A stretch of DNA of 64,000 nucleotides from Liopterus haemorrhoidalis (GCA_963971575.1 OZ020611.1:4662882-4726881), one strand, 5' to 3'; shown: positions 40,678-52,396, counted from the stretch's first letter. Made by a program: numbers and translations. Notes: a model not told the origin generated them from the sequence alone.

Positions 40678-41762
40678 AATTGATGTGAAGTGTGAATTTT
40701 CACACATTTCAGGGTTTCGCAGGTATTTAGTAAGTGAATGATGATTATTTGGGATGCCAAAACAAATTTTATATTAAAATATTTTTTTTGTTAATTTTAA
40801 TTCGAACGCCTAATACCTAATACCTAATACCTAATAATAATTATTTAGGTTTCTAAATATGTGCAGTATTTTATATAGCAAGATTCATTAAGAATTTTAA
40901 AAATTGCGCCTATGGCTTCCATTGGTTGTTATAAATTCCACCCCTCTGATTTCGTGTACATTGAAACAGAATTAAATTATAATTTAAACAATTTCCACTG
41001 GTTATTAAATTTACGCTTTTAAAAATTAAATGCAACATTTGCCAAAATATAACTAGAATTTTGAAAAAATAATTTAAACAATATAAAAATTAAAAAAAAA
41101 AAACAAAAAATAATATTGTCTCTTCTCGCAGGGATCGATCCCTTTCGGATCTAGTTACTTGGGTGAAAATTCAGCGTCAAAACCACTACACCAGCATACA
41201 CGCTCCAGTGTAGCGTGTTACAAAGCTATAACTTGTGTACATTATTAGCAAAAAATCACAAAAAATGTGTTTTTATCCAAAAACGTAATCTGATCAAAAA
41301 TTCCTGTTGTACTATTCCGGTTCACACCAATGTTCATTACTTAGAATTTTTTCAGATTTTTAGTTTAAACCATCTGGGCTACAGGATGTGGGACAAAAAT
41401 TTTATTGCACAATTTTGGCAAAAATCGCTTCAAAATAATTTATTCTACAAAAATAAAAATTTTATCGTTAATCCACGTACTAAGGGCTTTCATTTGATAC
41501 CCTACTCAGAATTATAAAAAAATATTTTTTTTTTTTTCGATGAGCACATATTTGTTTATATTTTTATGTGGATATGTTTTTTAGATGTTTTAGTATTTTT
41601 CCTATGTGCGGGTCAAAGAGTTGTATAAGCATGCCAAATTTAAACTCTCTAGGTTTAGCCGTTTGGCTACAATTTTTACCGAAAAGACAGACAGACAGAC
41701 AGACAGACGAGAAAATGACGGGATAAGGGTTTTTTGGTCATACCTACAAAACCTCAAAAATG
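40678..41762 (-). mobile_element. HINE-1 copy D, full length
   Basis: Minus-strand copy with the terminal hairpin region at 40682-40708 (GTGTGAATTTTCACAC), block 2, the module at 41115-41218, block 1, a short (GTCT)n tract (41687-41706) and the 5' motif at 41735-41760. The module is of a distinct type. At 40805-40832 the word CTAATACCTAATAC is locally triplicated. Confidence 0.88.
41115..41218 (-). other. tRNA-like module of HINE-1 copy D
   Basis: Minus-strand A box TGGTGTAGTGGTTTTGACGC and B box GGGATCGATCCCTG. The pre-A segment (ACACTGGAGCGTGTATGC) and the piece between the boxes differ entirely from those of copies A, B, C, E and F. Confidence 0.7.
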
Positions 41763-42798
41763 ACGGACAAACTGACAGACTAGTAGAACAATAAATCTAT
41801 GGACCAGCAACTGACTGACACACCGACAAGCCAACGTATCGACAGATTAAAAGAACATAATTTGCTTTTAACATCAATTATTAAAATATGTTTTGACCTT
41901 GCAAAGTTTTGGAAAAGAAGTTATTTTAATTTTATTATTTAGCAGAAATTATCAAAGAATTTAATGACACCTGTTATGCTTATTTAGTAGAAATAATTAT
42001 TATTGCGAAATTAATAATTATGTCATAAAATTATGTAATTCAAATTAATGTGTGTGTGGAGTTGGTCGTGTCCGTAAATGAGTATATGTGGAAAAAGGTT
42101 GTACGGGTTGGACATAAATAATGTAACTAGATGTAGCTGACCAGTTTCTAAATAGTTTATTTCTTCATCAGAGCTACACAAAATATAAACTACAAGAGGT
42201 AGTTATACAGTGTTAAAAAACATACCTGATCTAAAAACGAACGGTCATTGTAAGATAATAAAAAATAAGTGAAAAATCATAATATAAAAACAAAAAGTCT
42301 ATAATTAAAATAGTTTTTCAAACATTTTTACGTTACACACAAGTTAATAATATATAGGTGTCGCCGAAAGTGTGGTGAGATGGAGACTGCGGTGTTAGAT
42401 AGAAGAGACGATAATGTTGGAGGAACCTGCAAAGACAAGATAAGGGTAGAATATCAAGGGTCGACGACCGCGGTGGTTTTTTCAAGGATTATTTTAAAAA
42501 GGAATTTGTGGTGGGATTTTTTGTGCCATCTGTTGGTATAATATGGAAGCAGGTGTGGGCGGATAGTTTGGATAGAGATTTCAAATTAATGTTTACTCAT
42601 TTTAGGATACGGTATACCTGAAAACGTACGAGAAATAAATAATAATAAGGGAAATAAACAAATAACATCTCACGATACGTGTAGGCAAAAACAAATCAAG
42701 TAAGTGACGTCCCTGAATGTGTTAAACTAATTGTTGATAACGTAATGGATCAAATTTGGTTTCTGCGCATGGGATCTTGAACGAAGCCTACGTATCTC
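41763..42798. other. Unassigned stretch
   Basis: It begins with degenerate CAGA/GACTG words (to 41850). At 42130-42190 GTTTATTTCTTCATCAGAGC resembles the tail of some retroelements. No gene supported. Confidence 0.3.
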
Positions 42799-42969
42799 TT
42801 AAGGCTCATTTACATTTAGATACAAGTATGAGGACTTGTATGAGATACAAGTATGAGCTCATACAAGTATGATCATACAAGTCAACATACACATGTCAAT
42901 ATACAAGTCGAAAATCATGTAATTTTTGTGCTCTGTTTACATTTGGGTACTCGCATACACTCGCAAAAA

Positions 42970-43362
42970 ATGTCTAGTGATGACAAGGAAACTTTTTTGT
43001 ATTTACGTACATGTGCATTACTTCTGTTAAAATCACAAAAAGAAAGCGTAGATGGTGGCAGCGATATTTTTTATCTCGACGAGAAACCCATGGGGCCTAC
43101 ACTGACTTTAGAAGATGGTTCATGCTTCAGAAATTATGTGAGAATGAGTGTCGCTGATTTTGAAAGAATACTCACGTTGGTGGCTCCATTAATTACTAAA
43201 AGTGATACAAGATTTCGAGAAGCTATATCACCTTCAGATCAACTGGCTGTTACATTGCAGTTCTTGGCAACTGGTGACTCATTTGCATCACTGATGTACG
43301 CACCTAGGATTTCTACTTTAGATAGCTCGCGACTATATTGGGTTTTATGTTGTGCCATTTAG
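42970..43362 (+). pseudogene. Harbinger transposase (HARBI1-like) N-terminal fragment
   Basis: The start is set at ATG 42970 (MSSDDKETFLYLRTCALLLL) because the upstream part of the frame lies in the terminal repeat. The diagnostic run follows: CFRNYVRMSVADFERIL, then TLVAPLITKSDTRFREAISP, then LAVTLQFLATGDSFASL. The frame departs from the family after RIS and ends at 43362. The DDE catalytic region is deleted. About 130 codons of roughly 400 remain, without internal stops. Confidence 0.88.
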
Positions 43363-43363
43363 T

Positions 43364-43573
43364 CTATACATCTTTAGCCATGCAACTTAACTCCTTAGAA
43401 ATGTTATCATAAATATCTTTTCTTTTGTTAAAATCTTTATACCCCTTCGACTTTACATCCCAGATATTACTGGCTATTATTTTCTCAATTATTAATAGAG
43501 TTTTATCCTTATTCCACAAATACATATTTAACTTGTAAAAAAAAAAACTATTGAAAATAATCAAATGTGACAT
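43364..43573 (-). pseudogene. Harbinger MADF/Myb-like accessory protein N-terminal fragment
   Basis: The minus-strand frame contains LNMYLWNKDKTLLIIEKIIA, then IWDVKSKGYKDFNKRKDIYD and NISKEL. This is the W...LI..V....IWD....Y.....R...W..I..EL pattern of MADF domains. It runs convergently with the transposase piece, the arrangement of two-gene Harbinger elements. It stops one base from the transposase fragment, at the deletion junction. Confidence 0.7.
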
Positions 43574-43794
43574 ATCTTTTAAAACATAACCTAACTTTCC
43601 ACCAGGTTGTCAGCTCACAAGTCAAGTATATGGAAAAGTCTGCTCATACAGAAAGTATGAGCAAATGTCAATGGTTTTGACAAATTATACAAATTTTATG
43701 AGCTCATGTATGAGGTGATGTATCGCGACAAGTCAATTTAACTTGTATCTCATACAAGTCCTCATACTTTTATCTAATTGTAAATGAGCCTTTA

Positions 43795-44917
43795 GTTGGA
43801 AAGTAAAATAAAAACTTAAATTAAACCAACCTATCCCTGTGTTTGTGGCCAATCTAATCCCATTCTGCAGCATATTGACGCAAGATTTTCTCAAGATAAT
43901 CTCACAGCGCAATATTCGTATTGTTATGTGGATGATTGCGGGGTGTTAGTGTAATCTTGGCGTAGCACCACCATTCACAGTTTTACTACCTCATATCCAA
44001 CTAGACAGTGGAATTATTCATGGAAGAGCTGTACGTGACGCACACTTTATGTTGTAACTAGACATAAACAAGCGAGTCGTACCGCCCTACACCGTCCTAC
44101 CCACCTACCCACTACCAGTGCCCTCTGCACGATTATATCGAAAAGTTTTCCCGTAAAACTTAGCTTCTTTACATATAAGACGCATTCGTTTATGTCTCTT
44201 TCCTCGGTGTTTATCTGGAATCCTGTGAGACCTCTCATTACTGAACTATTTGCTGGGGAATTTCTCGCTGACAACTTTACAACCATTTGTCTTTGTTAAA
44301 TTAAAATGATAGTTTACAGCCAAATGATGACTAATGTTTCGTTATTACGATTTATTGAATATTAACTTATTGCTGTGGAATTACGTACGTTATAACTTTC
44401 TAACTATTCTAAAATATATTTAAAAGAATTACTTTGAAGTGTGTTTTTTTCACACATTTAAGATTTGGTAATTATCTAAATTTCTCGGCAAAGAAAGCGG
44501 ACACTTACATTTTCTCAAAACTAATGTTAATAACGTTTAGTTTTTTAATTGCGATATGTAAGGTGTAACGAAATAGAGGAAAGGTGATTTATCTCGAAAA
44601 CGTTATGTGTAATAAATTATGTGTGAATAAGTTGGAAAAAGAAATTGACAACCAAAGTTTACCCAAAAAATCGAATGGTTGCATTAAAATTTTCCGAAAC
44701 CAATAGGAAATACCAGATATCAAGCACAACTTTGATTTTTTAAACGAAGACGTACACGACGTACGAGCCCTGTCCACTATCAGTTGGCCCAGCTACGAAA
44801 TTTTTACTTATTGGTGTTCAATTAAAATATTTACGATTAATATTTACAACTATTAAAGTAAATCAATAAGAAAAAAGTAATATTTCCATTGGAAAGCCAT
44901 TAACTTGGAAACCTATT
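43795..44917. other. Unassigned stretch
   Basis: Two minus-strand ORFs (44047-44286, 44589-44777) show no recognised family. 44430-44475 carries a lone HINE-1 terminal-hairpin relic (GAAGTGTGTTTTTTTCACAC). Confidence 0.35.
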
Positions 44918-45280
44918 TCAGAAGTTACCACTGGGTAACGTCACAGTATCTACAAGGTCTTGGCATTGTCGAGGAGTAAAATTATCCCATATTTCTTGAA
45001 GCTTTAGTCTTAATTCTGGAATTGTTCTAGCCGGTGTTATACGCAATCGTTTTTTCATTTCGTGCCAAAATGTCTCGATGGAGGATAAGTCTTGGCTACT
45101 TGAAACCCACTCTAAACGTGGAATAGAATGATCACGGAACCATTTCAAAGATTTTTTTGACGTATGGCAAGCGGTTCCATTTTGTTGAAAAATAAAATCC
45201 TCCCCAGAGATTAATGCATGTTCCATAGTTGGCAACAGAGACTTCTCTAAAATACTTAAATATTTGGCTGAGCCTCAATA
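44918..45280 (-). pseudogene. Tc1-like transposase C-terminal fragment
   Basis: The minus-strand frame from 45235, extending upstream to about 45280 with SAKYLSILEKSLLP, shows FIFQQNGTACHTSKKSLKWF, RLEWVSSSQDLSSIETFWHE and MKKRL, the DD34E pattern of Tc1. The second Asp (usually QQD) is Asn; the Glu of the IE.FW block is present. The last residues follow the family to the stop. The 5' part was cut off by the LTR-like insertion at 45298. Confidence 0.88.
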
Positions 45281-45297
45281 TATAAATATGAAATGTC

Positions 45298-46282
45298 ACG
45301 GTTGGCTGATTTATTTAATTCATTTGTACTTACTCTGTACATCCCAAAACTTTAGGTCTCCCTCACATTATGTGTATCCTTGCAAGCGGATCAAGTCTGG
45401 ACCCCCCCCTTATTGGTCTGCTAGCTGGTTACTATGATTCTTGGAAGGATTAAGGGTTTTTCAATTAAACTCAACATTTTAGCTAATCTACTTTAATTAT
45501 GATACGGTTTAAATATTTACACTAATTACACTAGACTTACAATTACGTCGATACAGCTAAATTCAAATGATACACACTAAACACACTTTACACCAAAAAC
45601 TTAAAATTTAACGTAATTTAACCACTACATGTTTCTAAATATTGTCTCTCCACTTTTTAGCTGGTCACTACACTAACGTTCCATACGGAATTACTTGTTA
45701 ATTTAACTCGACTCGCCCGAACACTCTAAATGACTCTGACCCATGATGAACAATATCTCACTTTACTTAAAACACGACTTAACTTCTTCACTCTTTAGAC
45801 TCAACTCTTAAACATGGTCTTAACCATAGGACGGGTCAAAATCAACTACCTCATAAAAACAGAACCACCCTGAAAAGCCTACATCGCCCAACTGTTAAAT
45901 GTCATTTAACACCCCGGTCAATCGAGATGACATTTACTATCCATAAATTAAATTGTATATCTCCCCAGATAAGTAACCAACTAATATTTATTTTAAAACC
46001 GAGATTAATAGATTTTCTCATATGGTTCTAACACTTCTAATCTAATTTATTAACTCAGTTGTCTTTCAATATTACAATTTACTGTTTCCTTTTCATGTTA
46101 CATTTACAAAGTCTCACGTTACAATAATAAACAAGTCTACCCTTATCTTGAATGCCCTTATTAAGAAATAGATAATTTTTTATTATTTTACATTTCAAAT
46201 ACTTTACTTTAATTGAATGATTATAATGAATTTATTTATGAAATTTTATTTATGAAATAATACCAAAATTACCTCTCTTACA
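45298..46282 (+). mobile_element. LTR-like repeat, ~985 bp (solo LTR candidate)
   Basis: It starts TGTCACGGTTGGCTGATTTA and ends AAATTACCTCTCTTACA, the TG...CA ends expected for an LTR. Its start and end both recur at 9515-10473, and its last 290 bp at 13950-14235. It separates a Tc1 fragment from a LINE tail. No coding sequence inside. No target duplication is visible, so a recombined or partial copy is possible. Confidence 0.5.
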
Positions 46283-46470
46283 CAGTATTCAGACGCTTCT
46301 TGCTACTTACTCTTTAGATACTTATGACATTATTTTTAACTTTATTAAATCAGAAAATATCAAATTAAAAACGTAATTTTAAAAACCTTTAATCTCTTTC
46401 TTAATTACTTGTCTAATAGCCAAAGATACTAAAGCCAACAAACAAACTGAAAAAAAAAAAAACTCTAGGT
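46283..46470 (+). pseudogene. LINE 3' terminal fragment
   Basis: The plus-strand frame IQTLLATYSLDTYDIIFNFI and KSENIKLKT-stop, then a short UTR AATAGCCAAAGATACTAAAG, closely match the last part of the LINE at 46930-47510. Here it is cut by the LTR end at 46282. Confidence 0.75.
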
Positions 46471-46929
46471 GCGCCAACACTTAACAGTTTTGAAAGCTCT
46501 TCTTTTGACCCGTAGTGACGGTGTGAAAAAGTAACGCTCTTATTACAAAGTTAATTTTTGAACAATGAATTTGCAAAACGTTCTGTTTCACAATATTTTT
46601 CTTTCGCCATGAGTGCAAAAATGACATGTACCTATGAACTTCGCAGTCCATTAACATATGACAATAACATGTCTATGGACGGATCACTTAATGCTTTCTA
46701 TATGCAAAGAATATAGTTTAAAAAATGAATGTAAATAAATCCGGCCAGCAATCAAGCCCATGTGGGTGGTAATGTTATTGCCGTAGACACACACACACCC
46801 TGCCATTATAATATTCACATTTGAAATAACAGTGTGTTCATGAACTCATTTTAATAGAAATTACTTATTACTGTTCACACTGTACCATCCTACTTAAATG
46901 AGGACACTCTTTCCTAACCTGTCGATTGG
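46471..46929. other. Unassigned stretch
   Basis: No gene seen; an (AC)n patch lies at 46789-46800. Confidence 0.3.
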
Positions 46930-47510
46930 AATACTCTGTAGGTCACCCTTTCAAAACCAATTATGAAAAATTTTAATAACAGAATTAAGAACTTATGAAA
47001 ATACCAATGGCAACAAGAATACGTAGATTCTCTACATCAAAAAGGATCATACTACGGTCAAATTCAACCTCTTCTTCTTAGAAAGCCTTGGTTTTCTTCT
47101 CAACAAAGCAGATCTTTTATATCCGCTCTTATCCGGCTTAGATTTAATCACAACTTCTCTCCATATCACCTGCATAGAATTAACATGGTTTCGTCTCCAT
47201 TCTGTCCGTGTGATAATTTGTCTGTCAGTGATTAGAACCATTTATTGTTTGAATGCCCAATTCATTTTCGTAATCGTAACTTATTCATACAAAATTTAGT
47301 TGTCCAAAAAATATCCTTACCTACCAATATTCAAACGCTTCTTGCTACTAATTCTCTAGACTTTTATGAAATTATTTATAGCTATATTAAAGCAGAAAAT
47401 ATCAAATTATAAATGTAATTTTTAAAATATTGTAATCTTTGTATTTATACATGGCTAATAGCCAAAGCAGCTAAAGCCAACAAATAAAAGAAAAAAAAAA
47501 CTTGAAAATA
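46930..47510 (+). pseudogene. LINE C-terminal domain with RNase H-like tail and 3' UTR
   Basis: The plus-strand translation from about 46995 reads WQQEYVDSLHQKGSYYGQIQ, FISALIRLRFNHNFSPYHLH, then the zinc cluster SPFCPCDN...NHLLFECP (one TAG replaces a codon before NHLL), and TNIQTLLATNSLDFYEIIY to a stop at 47412. This is the C-terminal domain of a Jockey/LOA-like LINE. The UTR GGCTAATAGCCAAAGCAGCT ends in an A-rich tail near 47500. The only minus-strand frame here, 47047-47241, is its shadow. Confidence 0.8.
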
Positions 47511-47573
47511 TGTACGAAGCATTTTTAGGGTTTTGTAGGTATGACCAAAAAACCCTTATACCGTCATTTTGTC

Positions 47574-47574
<1 letters not shown>

Positions 47575-47648
<74 letters not shown>

Positions 47649-47654
47649 GGTCTG
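47575..47654. repeat. (GTCT)n microsatellite inside HINE-1 copy C
   Basis: About 19 pure TCTG units plus one TCGG. Confidence 0.92.
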
Positions 47655-48109
47655 TTCGGTAAAAATTGTAGCCAAACGGCTAAACCTAGAGAGTTGAAAT
47701 TTGGCATGCTTATACAACTCTTTGACCCGCACATAGGAAAAATACTAAAACATCTAAAAAACATATCCCCCTAAAAATATAAACAAATAAGTGCTCATAG
47801 AAAGAAAAATATTTTTTTAATTCTGAGTAGGGTATCAAATGAAAGCCCTTAATACGTGGATTAACGATCAGAATTTTATTTTTGCAAAATAAATTACATT
47901 GACGCGATTTTTGCCAAAATTGTGAAAAAAAAATTGTCCCACACCCTGTAGCCCAGATGGCTTAAACTAAAAATCTGAAAAAATTCTGAGTATATTGGTG
48001 TGAACCGGAATAGTACAACAGGAATTTTTTATCAGATTATATTTTCGGAAAATAACGCATTTTTTGTGTTTTTAACTAAAATATGTTAAATATTTAATTC
48101 ACTATGTAA

Positions 48110-48190
48110 CACAGTAGATTAGTAAGCTCTAGTAGCGTAGTGCGTTTTGTAGACTCTTCGTAATTTGCAAACTAGAATTCGATTCCTGTT
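48110..48190 (+). other. tRNA-like module of HINE-1 copy C
   Basis: A box AGTAGCGTAGTGCG (48131-48143) and B box GAATTCGATTCCTG (48175-48188), with TAATTTGCAAACTA between them as in copy B. Confidence 0.72.
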
Positions 48191-48639
48191 AATTTTAATT
48201 TTTCTGTTTTTTTTTCCATTTTTATTTTGTTTAAATTATTTTGTCAAAATTCTAGTTATATTTTGGTAAATGTTGCATTTAATTTTTAAAAGCGTAAATT
48301 TAATAACCAGTGGGAAGTGTTGAAATTATTATTTAATTCTATGTTTGAATGTATACGAAATCAGAGGGCGGGGCTTATGATTTAAGCAACTAATGGAAGC
48401 CATAGGCGCAATTTTCAAAATATTAATGAACCTTGCTATATAAAAATTAAAAAAATACTGCACATATTTAGAAACTTAAATAATGGTATTAGCCATTCGA
48501 ATTCAAATTGTAAACAGTATTTTCTGATGGTGCTTCATTACTAAAAGTTGAACGAAGCGAATATGTGCATTATTGTTTAGTTAGGCCTTTACTAAAATCG
48601 GAAAAAATCATCCAACGAAAACCTTCATTTGTAATATCA

Positions 48640-48797
48640 ATTTTTTCAAAAACTTTTTTTAAACGCCCAAATTCAACAAATTCGGTCAATTTATAAGCTG
48701 CCACTGATTTCACGATAACAAATGTCAAATTTTGCGAATATAGTAATGACACATTTCAATATTGCCATCTAGTGGTCATTTGTAAAAACATAAATTT
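48640..48797. repeat. Repeat module shared with 34129-34280
   Basis: Closely matched to 34129-34280, including TTCAATATTGCCATCTAGTG. A minus-strand frame (48752-48570) reads LLYSQNLTFVIVKSVAAYKL and onward; the paralogous stretch at 34130-34245 gives a similar translation with stops, so the module may be a coding remnant of an unknown element. Confidence 0.55.
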
Positions 48798-48814
48798 TCC
48801 AAAAACTTCCAGAA

Positions 48815-49740
48815 AACGTAAATGCTAGTACCGTTATGTACGTAGATGAAACTAATTTTATTAATACCGGTGTTGATCATAATAACGTTGTTGATAATAT
48901 AACAGCTATGGATGAAACAGTTTTATGGTTTAATGAGAATAAGGTTAAATTTAACGAAGATAAAACTTTTCATTTAGTTTCCTGTCTTAACAGAACATTA
49001 CACAACGATGATCTGTACCATGTTCAACATGCTAAATTTTTAGAATTTGTGTTAGATGCACAATTAAATTGGAAGGAGCATGTCAAATATGTAGCGAACA
49101 AAATTAATACTTATAACTTTATGCTCTATAAAATCAAGAGATATGTATATCTACACATAGCAAAAATAGTGTATTTTGCATACACACAGTCAATACGGCG
49201 TTATTCTGTGGGGCAATTCTACAGATGCTATTAGAATTCTCAGAACGCAGAAAAATGCAATAAGAATACTCAGTGGGGTTGCAAGAATATTGCATTGTAG
49301 ACCACTTTTTAAAGAACTAGATATATTAAGTTTTCCATGTATATATATTCTACAACTTTTGTTATTTTTAAAGAAAATGGATATTTGTTAAATAGCGGAA
49401 ACGACCTCCACAACTTTAATACCAGAGCCAAAACAGATTTGCGTCTACCGAAAATAAGATTAACTGTTTCGAAGTCACTTCCTTCTTTTATAGGTGCTAC
49501 ACTATTTAACAAATTACCTCTACATATCAGAGAACTTAATCTCCAAAATTTTAAAAATCTGTTTTCAAATTTTTAATGGAGAAAATGTACTACAGTGTAC
49601 ACGAAGTTATAAATGATGATATAAATACCTGCAATTTTGTGTAAATTTGTGTAACTTATTTTGTATATTTTTGTTGACATGGTTTTATGTACATTTTTTG
49701 TATTTGTCAAACTTAATAAAGTATATCATATCTCATAAAA
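48815..49740 (+). pseudogene. LINE 3' half: RT palm end to 3' UTR, two frameshifts
   Basis: It starts at the catalytic loop (MYVDETNFINTG, where YADDT is normal, so the two Asp of the box are disturbed), then LWFNENKVKFNEDKT and FLEFVLDAQLNWKEH. A frameshift near 49190 leads to QYGVILWGNSTDAIRIL and RPLFKELDILSFPCIYILQ. A second near 49360 leads to DLHNFNTRAKTDLRLPKIRL and FIGATLFNKLPLHIREL. The 3' UTR ends with CTTAATAAAGTATATCATAT near 49735. I/Jockey-type. Confidence 0.85.
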
Positions 49741-50747
49741 TGTAACCCGCGTACTATTCAAGGTACTTTGTGAATCTGTGCAATTAATAAAGCTTTTTTC
49801 TTCCTTGAATTTAATTTGTTTCAAACTTTGTAAGATGCTGTAGGCCTCTGCAGAAAATATGGTCATTTCTTTAGATGTATTTATGTTTTTCTTGGTAGTG
49901 GTTGTCCCATTTATTGTTATTTTGTAAGTCTGTAGATCTGCAGTCTGTCATTTGTGGTTTTGTCATCTGGGGTTTTGTTGATGTATTGGTTTGCCAGCCG
50001 AAAAGTTTGTCGGTCTGTGACTGTATTGGTATATTAGTCTGTCAATCTATCAATTTCTCGCTCCGTTGTTCTGTCAGTCTGCCAGGCTGCTATTGACGGA
50101 TTACTTGTAATGAACATTACCATAGATAGACTAATGTCTATGATAATATCAATTTTAACAATAATTTCATATATAGTACAACAGTTCTAGTAATAAAAAC
50201 ACGCTTAGTCATAGCCAATTCATATCAAATTTTTTATGTTGTCACAATACCTTATAAGAAAAAATCCTTTGTGATTAAAATCTCTAGAACAATACTTATT
50301 ATTAAATAATTCTTTCTAATAGACAAAAAAATGATGGTAGAAATAGTTCATGGTCAACAAACCGTTATTAATAACCAAAAAATTCAATTGATCAAAATAT
50401 CAGATAACCGGACAGGAAAGGAAAATATCATGTTGTAACCTTAGTTTAGTTCCGGTACAGTCTGCGTTTGGCTTTGGGCTTGCACGACCTCCTACTCGAT
50501 CAATCCTAAAAGTTGATGGACTAACTCTAAAATTTCGGTCCGCGTCATCTTTTCTGAATGTGGGCTTTAGAGGGATTATTAAATTTTCACCACACTAACC
50601 TTCCAATATTCTCTGTTAAATTTCAATTCTCGCTAGGTCTCTTGTTAGTTAATCTAAAACAAAAACAGTAAAAAAAACTTATGATTCCCTTAGACTGTTA
50701 TTTGGTATTACTTTTTTGGTTCCATTGACACAAATTCCCCATCATAT
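49741..50747. other. Unassigned stretch with degenerate TCTG words
   Basis: 49925-50100 carries loosely repeated GTCTGT/CTGTCA words, an old HINE-1-like microsatellite side. No gene supported. Confidence 0.35.
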
Positions 50748-51100
50748 GGCCGGTTTCATGCTAAATGCTAAATTTTAGCAACGCTGTAAAATTTTAATTT
50801 CTTTGTTAAGTACAGTTTTGCGTTCCATAAAGAAATGTTAAATTTAGCAAATAATTCATCCAAATGCTATTTGAACATAGGTCTGAGGCTGTGTTAAATA
50901 TTTAACATTAAACTGTTACCATAGTTTAACTCATTTTTATAACAAATCAATAAATTGAATATAAAGAAAATAGAGCAGGTAAGTTATAATAAATATTTTT
51001 ACATACAAAATTTCAGATATTGGAAGGCGAGTGTATAAGTTTTATTAATATTTAATAATATCATAGATTATAACTTCTTTAAATTGTTTTTCTTTGCCAG

Positions 51101-51350
51101 CAAATTATTTTCCGAGTCATCAGATGAATTTTTAGACATTGCTGTGCACCTGATTCCTCGTCCGCGTATATTAAGTGAATATCCTTTAATTTGATATCCC
51201 TGCAGTTGGCTATTAACTCCTTTACTCAATCCATACACTAACCCTGAATAGAACTACAACGCAGCACACATATTGACAAGAAATACCATAGAAGATCGTT
51301 CCGAGTCTTAAAAAGACGATTTTCATGTTTGTGTATGGGATTAGGAGAAA
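51101..51350 (+). pseudogene. Harbinger transposase pieces (before the nested insertion)
   Basis: After a splice-acceptor-like TTTCTTTGCCAG (to 51100), a frame reads KLFSESSDEFLDIAVHLIPR, which fits the N-terminal region. Further on, at 51260-51350 with one frameshift, the C-terminal catalytic-domain motif appears: YNAAHILTRNTIE and then RSFRVLKRRFSCLCMGL, equivalent to the AHxxTRNxIERxFGxLKxRFxxL block of HARBI1 nucleases. The middle of the enzyme is missing. Confidence 0.75.
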
Positions 51351-52396
51351 AAATCAGCTGTGGCCACCACAGAACCGACCTCCGTCATAAAGTACTTGTA
51401 TAAAATACATTCTAGCAGCAGAGTAGAAATAATTTGGCCTAATATTTTCTAACAGAGATATTATTTATCATGACCATGGAAACGTTACATGTAGGTATGG
51501 AAAAATTGAGACTTATTAAAAATTGAGAAAAACTACGAAAAATTTTACAAAAATTTTTCAAAATTTTTCGTTTTATCAAAAAACGTCTCAACTAAAAGTT
51601 ATTAGTTATTGCATTTATAGCAATTTTTAATAAATAAATTCTTTCGAAATATTTTTCTGTTGCTAAATATTCGCAAAAATCTTAAAATCGACACGAGTAA
51701 ACTCCCATTTATAGTCAACCGATTTTTACCAAAAGTTGATCAACTTGTGCCATTGATGTCAAAAGCTTAAATATGCAGTTTCATAAAAATCCTTTTAGCC
51801 GAATTTGCTATGCACGTGTACACAGACAGACGGACAGACAGACGGACAGATAGACCGACAGACATCATGCTAAAAATAGTCAAAACGTTATGTAGGGACC
51901 TCAATTCGTGTGGAGATCCATCGAAATCTTGAAATGTCAAAATCGGTATGATCACAATACCTCCCTTATACAGTCTGTTCCAAACGGTTAAGCGGAACTA
52001 AATGGGAATTTAGTTCTTTTAGGTTGTCACGAGAAGGGACCTTGCTTGGGATATTTCATTTTTCACGTTGGGATGTCAAAATTTAAAATTCCAACAATGA
52101 AACCATGGAAACGAATGACATATGTCAAAATTAAATATTTTTTTTAGATATTTTAATGACAAAAAAATAAATAAATGGGAAATTTGTATTAAGAATGACA
52201 CAAAAAATGAAAATATAAAGAAAATGACATTTTAAAATGATATTAACCTTAACCAAAAAATGTTTATTGTAAGTATGATTTACAAAGCTTAAACAAAACG
52301 GCCGAAAGACACGATTTAAACGATGAAAGTAACTAGATTGCAAAATCTAGTTCCGCTTAAGCGTTTGGAACAGACTGTATATGTTGGCGGTCGGTA
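51351..52396 (-). mobile_element. HINE-2 copy b, inserted in Harbinger, itself split by a MITE
   Basis: Minus-strand copy. The 5' end TTTTTACCGACCGCCAACAT is at 52396-52377, interrupted by the MITE at 51971-52377. It continues with GGGAGGTATTGTGATCATAC, a GTCT/GTCC tract (51825-51860), the body, and the 3' hairpin end CTGTGGTGGCCACAGCTGAT at 51351-51373. It separates two parts of the transposase reading. Confidence 0.82.
51971..52377. mobile_element. TA-flanked MITE, 407 bp, with ~30-bp inverted ends
   Basis: CAGTCTGTTCCAAACGGTTA at the left and the complement of AAGCGTTTGGAACAGACTG at the right, matching for about 30 bp with one mismatch. TA lies at 51969-51970 and 52378-52379. The host HINE-2 reads continuously across the site when the MITE is removed. 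Tc1/mariner-like by its TA. Confidence 0.9.

Larger units (their letters stand above)
42802..43791. mobile_element. PIF/Harbinger deletion derivative, 990 bp
   Basis: Inverted ends starting AGGCTCATTTACA, similar for more than 50 bp, with the canonical TTA duplication at 42799-42801 and 43792-43794. Subterminal repeats of CATACAAGT/ACTTGTATG are numerous. Inside, the N-terminus of the transposase (plus strand) meets the N-terminus of the MADF/Myb-like protein (minus strand), and the two C-termini are missing. Confidence 0.92.
47524..48510 (+). mobile_element. HINE-1 copy C, 3' end replaced
   Basis: Full 5' motif (AGGGTTTTGTAGGTATGACC), a long (GTCT)n tract (47575-47654), block 1, module 48110-48190, block 2 to about 48505 (GGTATTAGCCATTCGAATTC). 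The last 130 bp of the family, including the terminal hairpin, are replaced by sequence not seen elsewhere (48510-48640). Confidence 0.85.

Noticed and set aside
42120..42200. Retroelement tail suggested by a TTCTTCATCAG word
   Set aside because: Too short and without coding sequence to assign a family.
44047..44286. 79-codon minus-strand ORF as a host exon
   Set aside because: No recognised family, no convincing splice sites, no supporting neighbours.
47047..47241. Minus-strand ORF over the LINE tail
   Set aside because: The plus strand carries the LINE zinc cluster and C-terminal domain.
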